Assembly: GCA_029747585.1 (NCBI GenBank)
Contig: JAPEVF010000620.1
Coordinates: forward strand, 1-27,370
Direction of reading: 5' to 3'
Length of the DNA: 27,370 nt
Source: Pleurotus djamor
Taxonomy: Eukaryota; Basidiomycota; Agaricomycetes; Agaricales; Pleurotaceae
The translations under genes were made by a program, and so were the position numbers. The notes below the pieces were generated by a model that saw only the letters and a program-made list of their open reading frames with translations, was not told the origin of the DNA and did not search any database. Position 1 is the first letter of the stretch. Each line of letters starts with the position of its first letter. This document shows positions 1 through 9,416 of this stretch, in pieces.

Positions 1-727
1 ACGGAGGAAGCGAACGAGGGACGCGTCTCCCCCCCCCAGGACCTTCGAATGGGAAGAAGGCGCGTACGAGCTTTAAAGATGGCGCAGACCTCGTCGCGTC
101 AATTCTGAGCCAAGAAGTTGAAGAGGATGATGAAGTTTCCCAGTTATTCGTACACCTAGCACGATATGCACGTACTCTCGAAGAAGCCCTCGAGGAAGTT
201 GTGGAACTGATCCCACGAAGGAAGACACAAGAAGAGATCGACGCGGAAGCGGAAAAGTTGAGGGTGGTGGTCGTCAGTGGGATTAGGAAACAAATGACCG
301 TGCGTTGGTCTTCCTTCCCTCATATATTCCTGTGTAGCTAACCCGGAGAACAGTGGAGAAAGAGCTGTGAATCCAGGGGCGGAACGAGATGGACTTACGA
401 TGGTGTCTGCGCCGATCCAGAAGTGTTCGCTTCTTTACTGAAATTGGACGGACCCATGAAGTATAAGACGAAGCAAATGCCGCTCAGTGATTTCCGAGAC
501 GCGATTGGCCATGTCAAAGGCCGGTGAGTCAGATCATCTCAAGCATGACACTACTTCCGCATCCTCATTGATTTCTCGTCTCCGACGCTGGAAGATACCA
601 TGACCTATACTTTGTAGGCACACACGTCTCCATAAAATGGAACCCCGATCAAGGGACTTTCAAGTTCACTGGGGACTACGGGGGCTCGAGGATCAACCCA
701 TTCGGCGCGGTATATCGTTTCGGCTAA
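1..727 (+). CDS. 3' part of an unrecognised protein gene (5' end outside window)
   Basis: Three exons read open from the left edge: 1-299, 354-523 and 595-727, with GT-AG introns 300-353 and 524-594 and the stop TAA at 725-727. Every splice phase agrees. The first exon is acidic and probably helical, with many E/D residues and an RRKTQEEIDAEAEK stretch. The second contains GTRWTYDGVCADPEVF, and the third runs YHDLYFVGTHVSIKWN to GAVYRFG. The tryptophan- and glycine-rich C-terminus suggests a compact beta domain. I do not recognise the family and give no function. The 5' end is missing, so length and start are unknown. Confidence 0.6.
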
Positions 728-983
728 GAGCATCGTGGCAAACGGGAACAGAGAGCAAGTGGGGTAGTAATTCGAGCTATGAAAAGACAGATCCGTTGAA
801 AGCAAGCTACCCTAGTTGAATAGAGTATAATACTCTATACAACGATAGAATATGACAGCTGAGTAGTGGGCCCTGGTGGCGTATGAGGACGTGGAATAGG
901 ACAACTCGAAGCAGACTCACATCGGCGAAGTCGACAAAGAAATACGCATCATGTGTGATGCCCGATTTGCATTCCCAGCGAAA
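728..983. other. Intergenic, 3' flanks of two convergent genes
   Basis: No coding signal is visible. The stretch holds the 3' flank of the upstream gene and of SSP gene A, which converge on it. It contains the conserved SSP downstream motif (810-823) and an overlapping 19-nt perfect odd palindrome at 820-838 (arms ATAGAGTAT / ATACTCTAT around one A). Confidence 0.5.
810..823 (-). promoter_or_regulatory. Conserved 14-nt motif downstream of SSP gene A
   Basis: On the sense strand of gene A it reads CTATTCAACTAGGG, about 160 bp past the stop. The same 14 nt, in the same orientation to the gene, lies 129-160 bp downstream of the other three paralogs. It probably sits in the 3'UTR or at the transcript end. 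Function is inferred only from conservation. Confidence 0.45.
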
Positions 984-1557
984 CTAAACTGCGGGGAAGT
1001 CAGAAATCGGCGAGGCTTGGAAGATATAACAAGCTTCACCTTCGAAAGGCGAGAACTTGGCAAGGGTTCCAAAGTCCTTCTTCGCGTACAATGCGGAGAT
1101 TTCCTCGGCTTCTTCATCGCTGGTCACTTTTATGACCTTTTCCACTCCCTTTTCGTACGTGTAGCTGAACGAAGGAGGAGGAACACATCCTTCATCGCCA
1201 CTTTGATCATCGGCGACGCTGCAACGCGTAGGGGAATGGAACCAATTGAGGGAACGAGCACGAGCTCCTCCACCATTCCAGCACTTTGTGCCAGGTCCGA
1301 ACAGGTGGAATAGGAAAGCGGAGCAGCTAGTGTTGGTGTAGCCTTGACCTTGTGTTCCGGCTGGAAGGTTGGAGAAGCGGGCTGAATATGCATAGCCAGT
1401 GGGCATGGTGCAGCACTTCGCGCCACCATCGCTGCAGCCGAATGAGGCACCGCTGCAGCCTGCAGGATACCGTGGAGGCATATCCTGAGTAGCTGAGCGC
1501 CATGGCAAAGGGAGAGAGCGCGAGAGCGGTGAAAAAAGCGACGAGTGCTTTGAACAT
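984..1557 (-). pseudogene. SSP gene A, frameshifted small secreted cysteine-rich protein
   Basis: Exon 1 is 1040-1557 and a terminal exon 984-988 supplies the stop across a 51-nt intron (989-1039). The start ATG at 1557 opens a signal peptide (MFKALVAFFTALALSPFAMA) followed by SYSGYASTVSC. There the frame breaks: a 7-nt near-tandem duplication (TGCAGGC beside TGCAGCG, about 1455-1470) shifts the reading by one. The rest of the mature domain is intact in the other frame, including GAKCCTMPTGYAYSARF, FGPGTKCWNGGGARARSLNW and KVTSDEEAEEIS. It is the counterpart of gene D, and more diverged from it than B is from C. The lesion is not a homopolymer, so a sequencing error is less likely. A product could form only if the 7 nt are an assembly artefact. 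Confidence 0.75.
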
Positions 1558-2500
1558 TGCGAGTAAACCGTTGAGATGAGTAGCTGAGGGCTGATATGTC
1601 CCCATAACAAGTAGCTCTTTGTATGCGATAATTGCAGTGGCAAAGACATCAAAAACAACAGTGTGTCAGTCCGCCATGGATCTGCCATTCTTCCTGGAGG
1701 GATCTGCCATCACTTTTGAAGGAGGCCCTGCCTATCTAGTGGCGCCCCTTTGGAAGTCGCCGTCGCGTCAGAGNAAAAAAAGTCGAAATATTGTATCGAT
1801 TCACAGCGAGACCGTTCCACGACCGAGTCTAAGCAGAGGAACGAAGACGTCGGGTTCTTTAAGTTGGCACAGCTCGGCGACAACGTTTGCAGTGGAAAGA
1901 TCGATGAACTACAAGAAGTGGCGACGAGGCCGCCAGTACTGAAACGGGCCCGTTTACCATCTATTGGGGTAAGTCGACGTCGAGATTTGATGCAGTCAGG
2001 AACAAATTCACGTACGTGGGACGCTCTTCGATGCCCCTGGATGATGGATGCCCTCTTGACTTGGTACCACCACCATCATTAGTTCCATTGGAAGTTTTCG
2101 GCTTCTGTATCAGCAAACTTCAAGTAAACTTCACGTCGAATACACAGTGGATGCTCCGTTCTCTCTGGAATCACGGATAAACTCTCACTACGCGACTCCC
2201 CGTTGTCACCATTTCGAAACCTCTGCAACTTGAGCCACCGCGTCGAGGCATCACCAGACACCTCTACCGGACATCGAATGGCAATTTCAAGAATTCCCTC
2301 TCACTCTGACAAGCTAGACTTGGATCTGTGTGGAATGTCTCCACATGGACTTCTCTTCTGCGTCGGACTTGACTCTAGTTTTCGACGACGTCTACTTACT
2401 CTCATGTTGCTTCGTATAAAAGGCCATGCTTCAAAGGAAGTGACTCTCCAGCAATCAGCTACCCGCTAAAGCCTCTCAACAAGTCAATCACATCTTCACC
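1558..2500. promoter_or_regulatory. Divergent promoter region between SSP genes A and B
   Basis: This 943-bp stretch separates the two divergent start codons and is homologous to the C/D spacer (24363-25360, inverted). The B-proximal part (2079-2500) is identical to the C side apart from a 7-nt indel in the 5'UTR. The A-proximal part is clearly diverged, with indels. A block near 1676-1735 matches about 25227-25165 well and reads as a short open frame in both, but the substitutions are not concentrated at third positions. I therefore treat it as non-coding. An N is at 1774. Confidence 0.5.
2415..2421 (+). promoter_or_regulatory. TATA box of SSP gene B
   Basis: TATAAAA lies 86 bp upstream of the gene B ATG and is mirrored exactly upstream of gene C (24449-24455). 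Confidence 0.5.
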
Positions 2501-2548
2501 ATGTTCTTCAAAACCGTTCTCACTTTCTTCACCGTCGCCCTCTTCCTT

Positions 2549-2556
2549 CCTATCAC
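2549..2556. repeat. Target site duplication, left copy
   Basis: CCTATCAC directly abuts the left end of the element and is repeated at 4527-4534. The intact paralog C carries a single CCTATCAC at the same place, so the empty site is known. Confidence 0.9.
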
Positions 2557-2624
2557 CACCTAAGGCAGCACCCTCCAAGGTCTCCAAGACCNTTTTTTTC
2601 TGGTAGTCGGAAGGGGTCTTGGAG
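2557..2624 (+). repeat. Left terminal inverted repeat of the transposon
   Basis: Starts CACCTAAGGCAGCAC and extends to the second half of the internal hairpin (GGTCTTGGAG). About 80% identical to the reverse complement of 4459-4526, judged by eye. Confidence 0.75.
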
Positions 2625-4458
2625 GCTTGCCTCGTTGAGGGATGTAATATGTACGTAATCTGACACGCGCTTCGAAATGATGTGATGGGTCTGATTATTT
2701 CCCCTTTCAGTAGGCCAACTGCCTCCTTTGTACCCCCACAGCACCACCAGCCTCACGATGAGGAGCTCGCGGCTTGGCGTTTCGTCTACAAGCCTCTCTT
2801 GAACCTCGTCGAAACCGCATCCCTCCTGTGAGTCTCTGAGTTGCCCCCGTCTCATCTTTTATTAGGCAATATTCAGACCCATCAATCACAAAATTGTCGC
2901 TCGCAGCGCGGTCGTGTTGTCGCTTGGTCACTACACAAGTACTCAATCCGCAGAATCAAGGACCATATCTGCGCTGTACCACGTCACTTGAAAGCCCTCA
3001 GTGACATACATGAGACGCCGTTCTGCTAACGCTCATCTCCCCCTACTAGTAGTATGCCAAATTTGCGCAATAATCAATTCACTTCAATTTACAGTTCATC
3101 GCCATCATCCATGTCCAATCCATGTCTCGACTCTCCACTACTACTTGGTACTTAGGGTGCATTAAACATAGGCTCATCTTCACCGAAAATAGCATATATG
3201 TAGGACCTAAAGAAATTACAACAATGAGGGATAAATCACGGGCATGCCGGTAACGACTATGAACGTTGCTGAGCGTATCGAAACGAACCTGGCTTTACGG
3301 CTCGACAAGTCTCCGCACCCAAAAACCGTGTATTTATCAACCATTTCGGCACGATATGGATGGGGCAAGTGCCGTTGTTTACTCCCGAGTATTCCGGACA
3401 TGGTCACTGGGATGCGTAGCCTGTAATTGGACTTTCAACATAGGTCATTTCTTATTCATGATTTGATTGGTTGATCTCAAGGAGATCTTGTCCGGCACAT
3501 CTTCGAGCGCCCAACCGATTTGGCTCCATGCTCACTACTTTTGGTCTGTTGAAGTGCATCGAAGCCGCCGAAGCTGCTTTTCTCTTTGTTCATGTCTGTT
3601 ACCACGCCAACAATCAGTTTAATATCTGAGCGGAAGCTTCATCTCTGTAGGGTGTGCGGAGTCTGACACGCGGGCTTCTTCTCAATCCTGGCTCTTGACG
3701 CGCTTGACGCGGTCACATGGACCTCCTGAGTGCTTGTTTAGCTTCCCACGACACTGGTGGTCGACACTTTCCCCCAACTTCCTCCACCTACCCTCTGTCG
3801 ACGTCCACCCGACCGTTGGCTCCGCCCCCAACGCACCTATACCGACCCGTTGAATTGGCCTTTCATCACCTGCGACCATGCGCCGAGACTCTGGAATGTG
3901 GAACAGTGGGCGCACAGTGGACCTGACCTTATTGAAGGTGAGTGTCATCTCGGCGTTCTCAAGCTTCGGCCTCACTAATTGTGGTTCTCTTGCCCACTCG
4001 CTGCTATCAGGGGCATCCGCGCGACATTGAGTTCGCGCCTCTTCACGGGAAACAAAGTTCACCACCACCCTATTCACTGATGGGTCAAACCCCATCCACC
4101 CTGCGTCAACCCACGAGTTCGTCCTTCTCTCACCTGGCCAGCGCAACTATATATGTATACATGTTCTACATAACTTAACAAGACTCAGTACTCCCCACTT
4201 CTCATACCACCTAGAGGCTAGGCTACGCCGCTACGTGCTCGTGTGTGAAATTGTGAGCCGGTCCCCGCAGCGTGAAAAAGGTGACCCAGGCTCTTGATTG
4301 AGGAGGACTTTATGTACTCTACATGTCCTAGCTAAGTACACATGTGTCCGTGACAAATGACCATGTGGGTTACGCAGAAAGAAACTAGCGTAGATTTCGG
4401 CGAGAGACATGATACAAATCTCCGAGGCTTCCATGGAGGAGCCATATTTCGAGGGTGG

Positions 4459-4526
4459 TCTCCAAGACCCCTTCATACTACCGGGAAAAAGGGTCTTGGA
4501 GGCTTCGGGATGTGCTGCCAAAGGTG
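4459..4526 (-). repeat. Right terminal inverted repeat of the transposon
   Basis: Its reverse complement starts CACCTTTGGCAGCAC and continues through the same TCCAAGACC ... GGTAGT ... GGTCTTGGAG hairpin as the left end. Confidence 0.75.
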
Positions 4527-4534
4527 CCTATCAC
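4527..4534. repeat. Target site duplication, right copy
   Basis: CCTATCAC, identical to 2549-2556, followed by TACCGCC, the continuation of the gene as read in copy C. Confidence 0.9.
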
Positions 4535-4992
4535 TACCGCCCTCACCTACGCAGGGTACTCCTCCACCGTCTCCTGCAGCGGTTCCAACTTCTTCTGCAA
4601 CGACGGTGGTGCCGTCTGCTGTGGCCCCATGCCCACCGGCTACGGATATTCCGCGCAATTCAACAGCCTTCCCGCTGGCACTCAAGGTNCAAGGCTATAC
4701 CAATGCCTGCTCGGCCTTCCTCTTCCACGTCTTCGGACCTGGAACCAAGTGCTGGAACGGAGGAGGTGCTCGCGCTCGCTACCTCAACTGGTTCCACTCT
4801 GCGGGTCGTCGTAGCATTCCCGCCGCTCGCGCTGAGAACCAGACCTGCGCATCGATCTCCGGATTCAGCTATACAGATGAGAAGGGAGCTGAGAAGGTCA
4901 TCAAGGTTGCCTCTGAGAAGGAGGCCGAAGATATTGCTGGGTTGTACACCAAGAAGGACTTTGCGAAGCTTTCGGAGTTCGCTCTCTACTAA
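4535..4992 (+). repeat. Left inverted-repeat arm, downstream part (pairs with 23850-24306)
   Basis: This is the reverse complement of gene C coding sequence. I find no difference from 4535 to about 4690 apart from the extra N, then 13 substitutions in the remaining ~300 nt. Homology continues past the stop in a more diverged form through the CTATTCAACTAGGG motif. Confidence 0.85.
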
Positions 4993-5512
4993 GGTTCGTA
5001 ACTATTGAGCCTTCTTCATGATCTCAGAGCTTGACTTTCCTTTCAATTTAGAAGCCCCGCATGCTTATTTCCATAATGAAGTGCAGCACTTATATAATAG
5101 TGCCTTTGAGAGTTCTCGCAAATCAGCTTGTTTTTCATGCGCTATTCAACTAGGGCAAATCCTTTACTATATAAATTGAATCCCTTTGTCTTGTCAATGT
5201 TTGGACGTCTCCGTCACCATCAGTTACGTGCTATCCCGAACACGTTCAGTCTCATAGCTTGAGCAGCCGCAGTCGTTGCTTCGGTAAGGTGTGAACTTCG
5301 TGGTGTAAGACAATTCAAATGTTCAACAGCGAGCAAATAGAGTATACATAGGTATGGAAAACAGATGCGAAAACTTTTCAGAGACGGAAAACTAATGAAA
5401 AAAGGGAGAAGCCATACAAATAATGCATACGTGTTACAATGCGAGGGGGCTCATCCTGCGAGGTTGCATCAGAGCTTAATGTGATGATGCAGGTCGAATC
5501 CGAGTTTGTGTT
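4993..5512. other. Intergenic between SSP gene B and the P450
   Basis: This is the 3' flank of B, homologous to the C flank at first (TAAGGTT... and the motif region), then unique. It also holds the 3' flank of the convergent P450 gene. No gene is seen. Confidence 0.5.
5142..5155 (+). promoter_or_regulatory. Conserved 14-nt motif downstream of SSP gene B
   Basis: CTATTCAACTAGGG, 150 bp after the stop, same orientation to the gene as in the three paralogs. The nearby GCTTGTTT and GCGC context is shared with C only. Confidence 0.45.
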
Positions 5513-8030
5513 TCACGTAGTTGAGCTGTCGTGCTTCAACAAAGCTACCCCAACCGGAACTTTCGCTCCTTCACTTTCCTTTCCTTTCAAGTATGGCGTG
5601 AGTGTGATACCCAATTGCCAGTCGATCTCATCTCCGTCGCACTTTGAAAATGTGAACGAAGATAACAGCATGAATAAAACAACCTCTGTCGGAGGTGCGT
5701 AAACGAAAATGCCGAAAAAGATGGGAGAATAATGAAACTCACTCATTTCTAACACAGCAAATCGATGTCCTCTGACGGACGGAAATTAGTATCGTCATCG
5801 AGAAATAACTGTACATACTCACGGGCAAGATCTTCCACCTCCGAGGAAGGTCAAACTACGTCGCGGGGTAAGTTCTGGTCAACTTCTGCAACTGGCCAAG
5901 CGAACGTACATATTTGAATAGGCCCCAGGAAGTTTAGAGGACTCCTTTCCCAGTTCAGAGTAGGGCGTGGCGGGTTCGTCATAGACGTCGATACTAGTAT
6001 TTTGCTGCTTATTGTTGAGCCAGCGCTCGATGTTGAATGTGTTCGAATCCTCTCCCCATATGTCCTTGGAGCGATTACCGGCGGATATCCCCACGTACAC
6101 TTTCGTTCCTTTGTGGATCCAAAGGCGATTGATCTCGTGGTCTTCCGAGCGGATGGGGTATCTCAACGGGACCACCACATCCTCAGCGGCTCTAAAAGGG
6201 GATTGCGCAGTCAGTATGACGAACTTCATTCAATTGGGTATGATTCTGACTTTCTCCAGATGAATGTGACGGGGGAGTACATCCGTAAAACTTCGCGGCA
6301 AACTGCATCCAAGATTGGGAGGGATTCTAACTCAGCGAAGCTCGGATATTGCCCATCGTTGGCCTTGAAGATTGAAATTAAGGTGCAGTTAGGAAAGCGG
6401 ATATGAAATATACCTTGTATGACTGAAGGATCTCATCACGCATTCGATCTTGCAGCTTCTGGTCGATTGACAAAAGGTGTACCAGACGGGCGAGGAGAGA
6501 GGAAGCGGTTTCTTGGCCGCCGTGTATGATGGAACTATGCAGGGGCATCAGGAGACAGACCCTAAATAAGGAGGAACCATTCCTACCCGATGTTCGCTTT
6601 GACAGATTCATCGGACATCCGATCTTGCGAATCAGCTTCTTCGTTCGTACGGACTAAGGGTTTTTACGTGAGATCAACTCAAAGTCCAGAGCATTCATGC
6701 ATGGACGGATCCTTACTTAGAAGTGTTGTCAAGTCGAGTATTTCCGAGTTGACTACTTTTTCGTCTTGCAGGGATCGCTTCCCTCGTTCAAATATCTTGT
6801 CATAGACAGGATGGAGGGTTTCGCAGGTAGCCTTGAACTGAAGGCGTCATGAGATAAAACGAACTTATGTGAAAAGTGCAAGAAGGAAGGTGCCACGCAC
6901 CTGGCGGGCAGCAGGCCAAGGCAGGTAGTTGATACCTGCAGCCAAGGATCTTCGAAGCCACACTGGCTTCATCTTACGCATCCAATCGAAAAATGGAAAG
7001 ACGACGACAAGACGACTGGCAATAGGCCTGAATAGGGTATGAGCAGAGTTTATGACCTCATATAAACGGCTGCGACATACAGGATATTTCTGAGCGCTTC
7101 GTAGAAGCCCAAATATGGGCCTTTGTCTTCGTCGAGCATGTGGAAGGTCTGGCCAATTCCACCACGGCCGACAAACTCCATAGCGGCGCGAGTGAAATGA
7201 TCAAGCAGCTCGATTCGAGCTTGAGTGGGAGATACATAGTCGTTGGTCGTTTCAAGATCTCGAACTAGCCTGGCCCGAAGCTGCATTGAAGAATGAAGAG
7301 ACTGTCTCTGAGCCGATGGGAATTTCGATACCCACCTGGTCTGCAACTTCCCACAGGATGGGTAGCAACCTGGACACGTTGGCCGAGTTGAAGACCGGAT
7401 TGATAAGTTTGCGTTGCCGTCTATGCTCGGCGCCTGGAGAGTGAGATATTAATGAGCCTTGCGGACGAGAGCCCACAATGTCAAACATTTACCCCAAACA
7501 GAAGTCATCGAATCACCATGATGCACAATTCCGAAGAGGCTAGTACGATGTGTAAGTCAGGACCCCATTTTGAGGCGAGAAATGTGCACGATACCCTGCG
7601 AACTCCTCTAGGAAACTTTCTTGCTTTTTGATCAGGATCGTGCGAAGGGCGAGGGGGTCAGTGATATAGAGTGCATCTGACTGCGGAGGATTCAGAATGA
7701 CCAAAAGAAGCCGATGGGAAACATTAGAAATACTCACACTCAGAAGGCCACCCTTCAAGCGAATGACATGGCCGAAGCGCTCCCCCAAGCTCAGATGGAA
7801 ATCGAGGGCATGACTATCGTGTAAGTCGAGAAGGTAGCCTATGCATGGTGGAATGAATAGCCAGTTACGAATGGATCGCAAAGATTAAGCATGCCTAGTG
7901 CTGATGAAGGCTCAGGTCCTGGAATTGAAGCATATGGTGATCGGGCGAAGATACGGCGGACATAGTGCCAGAGTAGGTAGACTGTGGAAAGAAGGAGACA
8001 GAGAAGGATGGAAGAAGATAGAGAAACCAT
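5513..8030 (-). CDS. Cytochrome P450 monooxygenase (15 exons, possible one-base frameshift in exon 14)
   Basis: Exons on the minus strand: 7895-8030, 7738-7838, 7595-7680, 7493-7539, 7336-7433, 7081-7280, 6901-7027, 6717-6837, 6587-6653, 6414-6534, 6251-6363, 5910-6191, 5823-5855, 5743-5772 and 5513-5685. Phases agree except in exon 14. The predicted ~577 aa is normal for a fungal microsomal P450. An N-terminal membrane anchor (SSSILLCLLLSTVYLLW) is followed by the proline hinge IPGPEP. The I-helix reads HGGQETAS (residues ~332-339), K-helix ExxR is EVLR (~392-395), the PERF region is FNIERW, and the haem loop is FLGGGRSCPG with Cys ~510. The clan is not assigned; substrate is unknown. Oddities: intron 1 needs a GC-AG splice site, and TTTT in exon 14 (5759-5762) has one base too many for the conserved GHRFAVLEM. 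Because homopolymers here are unreliable, a sequencing error is the simplest reading of the latter. Confidence 0.9.
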
Positions 8031-9416
8031 GGGAAACGTTGGGGAGTTGCTGTGCGAGCGCAGAGGACTTTATGAAGGCGTAAAACATAGCAGCGTGATT
8101 GAAACTCTAACCCGGTTTGTCGATTGGGTACCGAGGAGATCTGTTCCTGCGATAAAACTGAAAGGCGCTTACAATGAGGATAGGAAATATACCGGACAGG
8201 GATAGCTGTTTGGAGACGGAATACCGGCATGTGGTAACCTCCTGGCACAACAATGAAAGCACCTACAGTGTGCATCGAGAGCGGTGACGCTAATGGCAGA
8301 GGTAACGGTAATTTACCGTAACATCCAGCTAAGATACACTAGTGGCGACTTACCGATTATAATTAGAAGGGGGGTATACAGGTACCAACTGACGGCGACG
8401 GAGGGAGCCGAAGCTTATAAGGAAATTGATTCTGAAACCTGAGGATCCTTTTGGGGGCGTGCAGGCCGATGCCGCGGTAAGAGCCTTAAGCCACTAAGGA
8501 AATTAAAGACGCACGTACTAGGATGTAAATTGTAATTGACACCTATTTAAGTGGCGAATCATTTGAGCAGACGTATGGCGAGTTCTTTATCAATGCCAGC
8601 AATAGCTGACGGCTCATAGCGACAAGCGCTATAACAGACGTTCTTAGCAAAGAAGCGAATTACTGCAGTATAGGCGGTCCGATCTGTTGCGTCGAGAGGG
8701 CATGAGGCGCGCTAACACACGTCATGGTGTACATGCTGCCGAAGTCCATTCCCAAGGCACAAGGCAGTACACAGCCCCTACGTGCTGATAAAAACCGGTG
8801 AATGCGGGACTACCACAGGCCCCGAGATGAGCTCAAGCCTTTGGGGCAGGCGACCATCCTCACACTGCAAAGTCGAATGACGAGGGTTGTTGATTGGGCG
8901 GTTGTGTAATACTTATGCGTATAAGATAGATACCGGTAGCTTGTTTAATGTGTGAGATTGAGCCCAGTAGCATAAGAGATGAAAGAGGCTACGCGTGAGT
9001 GGTAAGATGAGCAGCCTACTACGCCACCAAAGAAATGAAAGACACGCACTGAATGTATCATGATATGCTGGGTATCTGAGACCATTAGCCCCGATCATCG
9101 TGTTCGGGTACACCCATTCAACATCACGGCATCAGGCAGTGGAGAGACAAGGTTGAATCAAGTTGAACCAAGAACGACGCGGAACGCCGCCCAAAGAAAC
9201 GTCCAAGAACGGTGAAGCGCCCAGTGATTTTTGAGCGCCTAAAAGTATAATGACTCCACCCCTGACCGGGTCCTAGGCCTCACTCTTTAAGTTTGGCCGA
9301 TTTTTATAATACATCTGTGGCACGTCTAAACAGCGTTGAGACGTTAACGTTTTCTCATATTTTAGACGAGTGAATGAGCTGGTAGCAGTAGTACTTAGAA
9401 AATTAAATTAACTGCC
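8031..9416. other. Long intergenic region, no gene seen
   Basis: About 1.4 kb between two minus-strand genes: the P450 promoter side and the 3' flank of DUF6533 copy 1. Only short open frames without recognisable motifs occur, and no terminal repeats or tRNA-like structure were noticed. Confidence 0.5.

Larger units (their letters stand above)
2079..2556 (+). repeat. Left inverted-repeat arm, upstream part (pairs with 24306-24791)
   Basis: The stretch 2079-2469 is the exact reverse complement of 24401-24791, and the match continues through the 5'UTR and the first 56 coding bases of gene B. One 7-nt difference (ACATCTC, present once more on the right) lies in the 5'UTR. The repeat resumes at 4535 after the transposon. 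Confidence 0.9.
2557..4526. mobile_element. hAT-like non-autonomous DNA transposon, 1,970 bp
   Basis: Boundaries come from comparison with the uninterrupted gene C and from the perfect 8-bp target duplication. The ends are inverted repeats of about 68 bp starting CACCT(AA/TT)GGCAGCAC. Each terminal repeat contains its own palindrome (CTCCAAGACC ... GGTCTTGGAG) that could fold as a hairpin. An 8-bp duplication is typical of the hAT superfamily (P elements also make 8 bp). No transposase-like protein is evident on either strand, so it is probably non-autonomous. Short exon-like stretches exist: about 2730-2830 (WRFVYKPLLNLVETASLL followed by a GTGAGT donor), and 3757-3937 followed by a clean GT-AG intron (3938-4010) and a stop at 4030 (WPFITCDHAPRLWNVEQW). 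These may be captured gene pieces. An N sits at 2592 in the T-run of the left terminus. Confidence 0.85.
2501..4992 (+). pseudogene. SSP gene B, small secreted protein gene split by a DNA transposon
   Basis: The start ATG at 2501 opens the signal peptide MFFKTVLTFFTVALFLPI. Coding breaks at 2556 where a 1,970-bp element is inserted and resumes at 4535 (TACCGCC) to the TAA at 4990-4992. In the resumed part the frame is kept apart from an N at 4689 that is one base extra relative to gene C. The encoded domain matches C nearly residue for residue. The 5' part shows no nucleotide difference, while the last ~300 nt differ from C at 13 sites, 11 of them synonymous; the two replacements are M to K and the penultimate R to L. 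The short 5' fragment would add only a few transposon-encoded residues before a TAA at 2561, so no functional product is expected unless the element excises precisely. Confidence 0.85.

Noticed and set aside
1676..1942. A separate protein gene in the A/B spacer
   Set aside because: The counterpart near gene D has no start codon and differs by indels; the substitution pattern is not codon-like.
2079..2469. Open frames of 60 and 88 codons repeated exactly in both arms
   Set aside because: They only reflect the identical promoter sequence of B and C and overlap on opposite strands; they are not evidence of coding.
3682..4146. 154-codon minus-strand frame within the transposon
   Set aside because: No domain is recognised; it is opposite the exon-like plus-strand text and has low-complexity, arginine-rich composition.
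8031..9416. A hidden gene in the 1.4-kb gap
   Set aside because: Only short frames without motifs or coherent splice chains.
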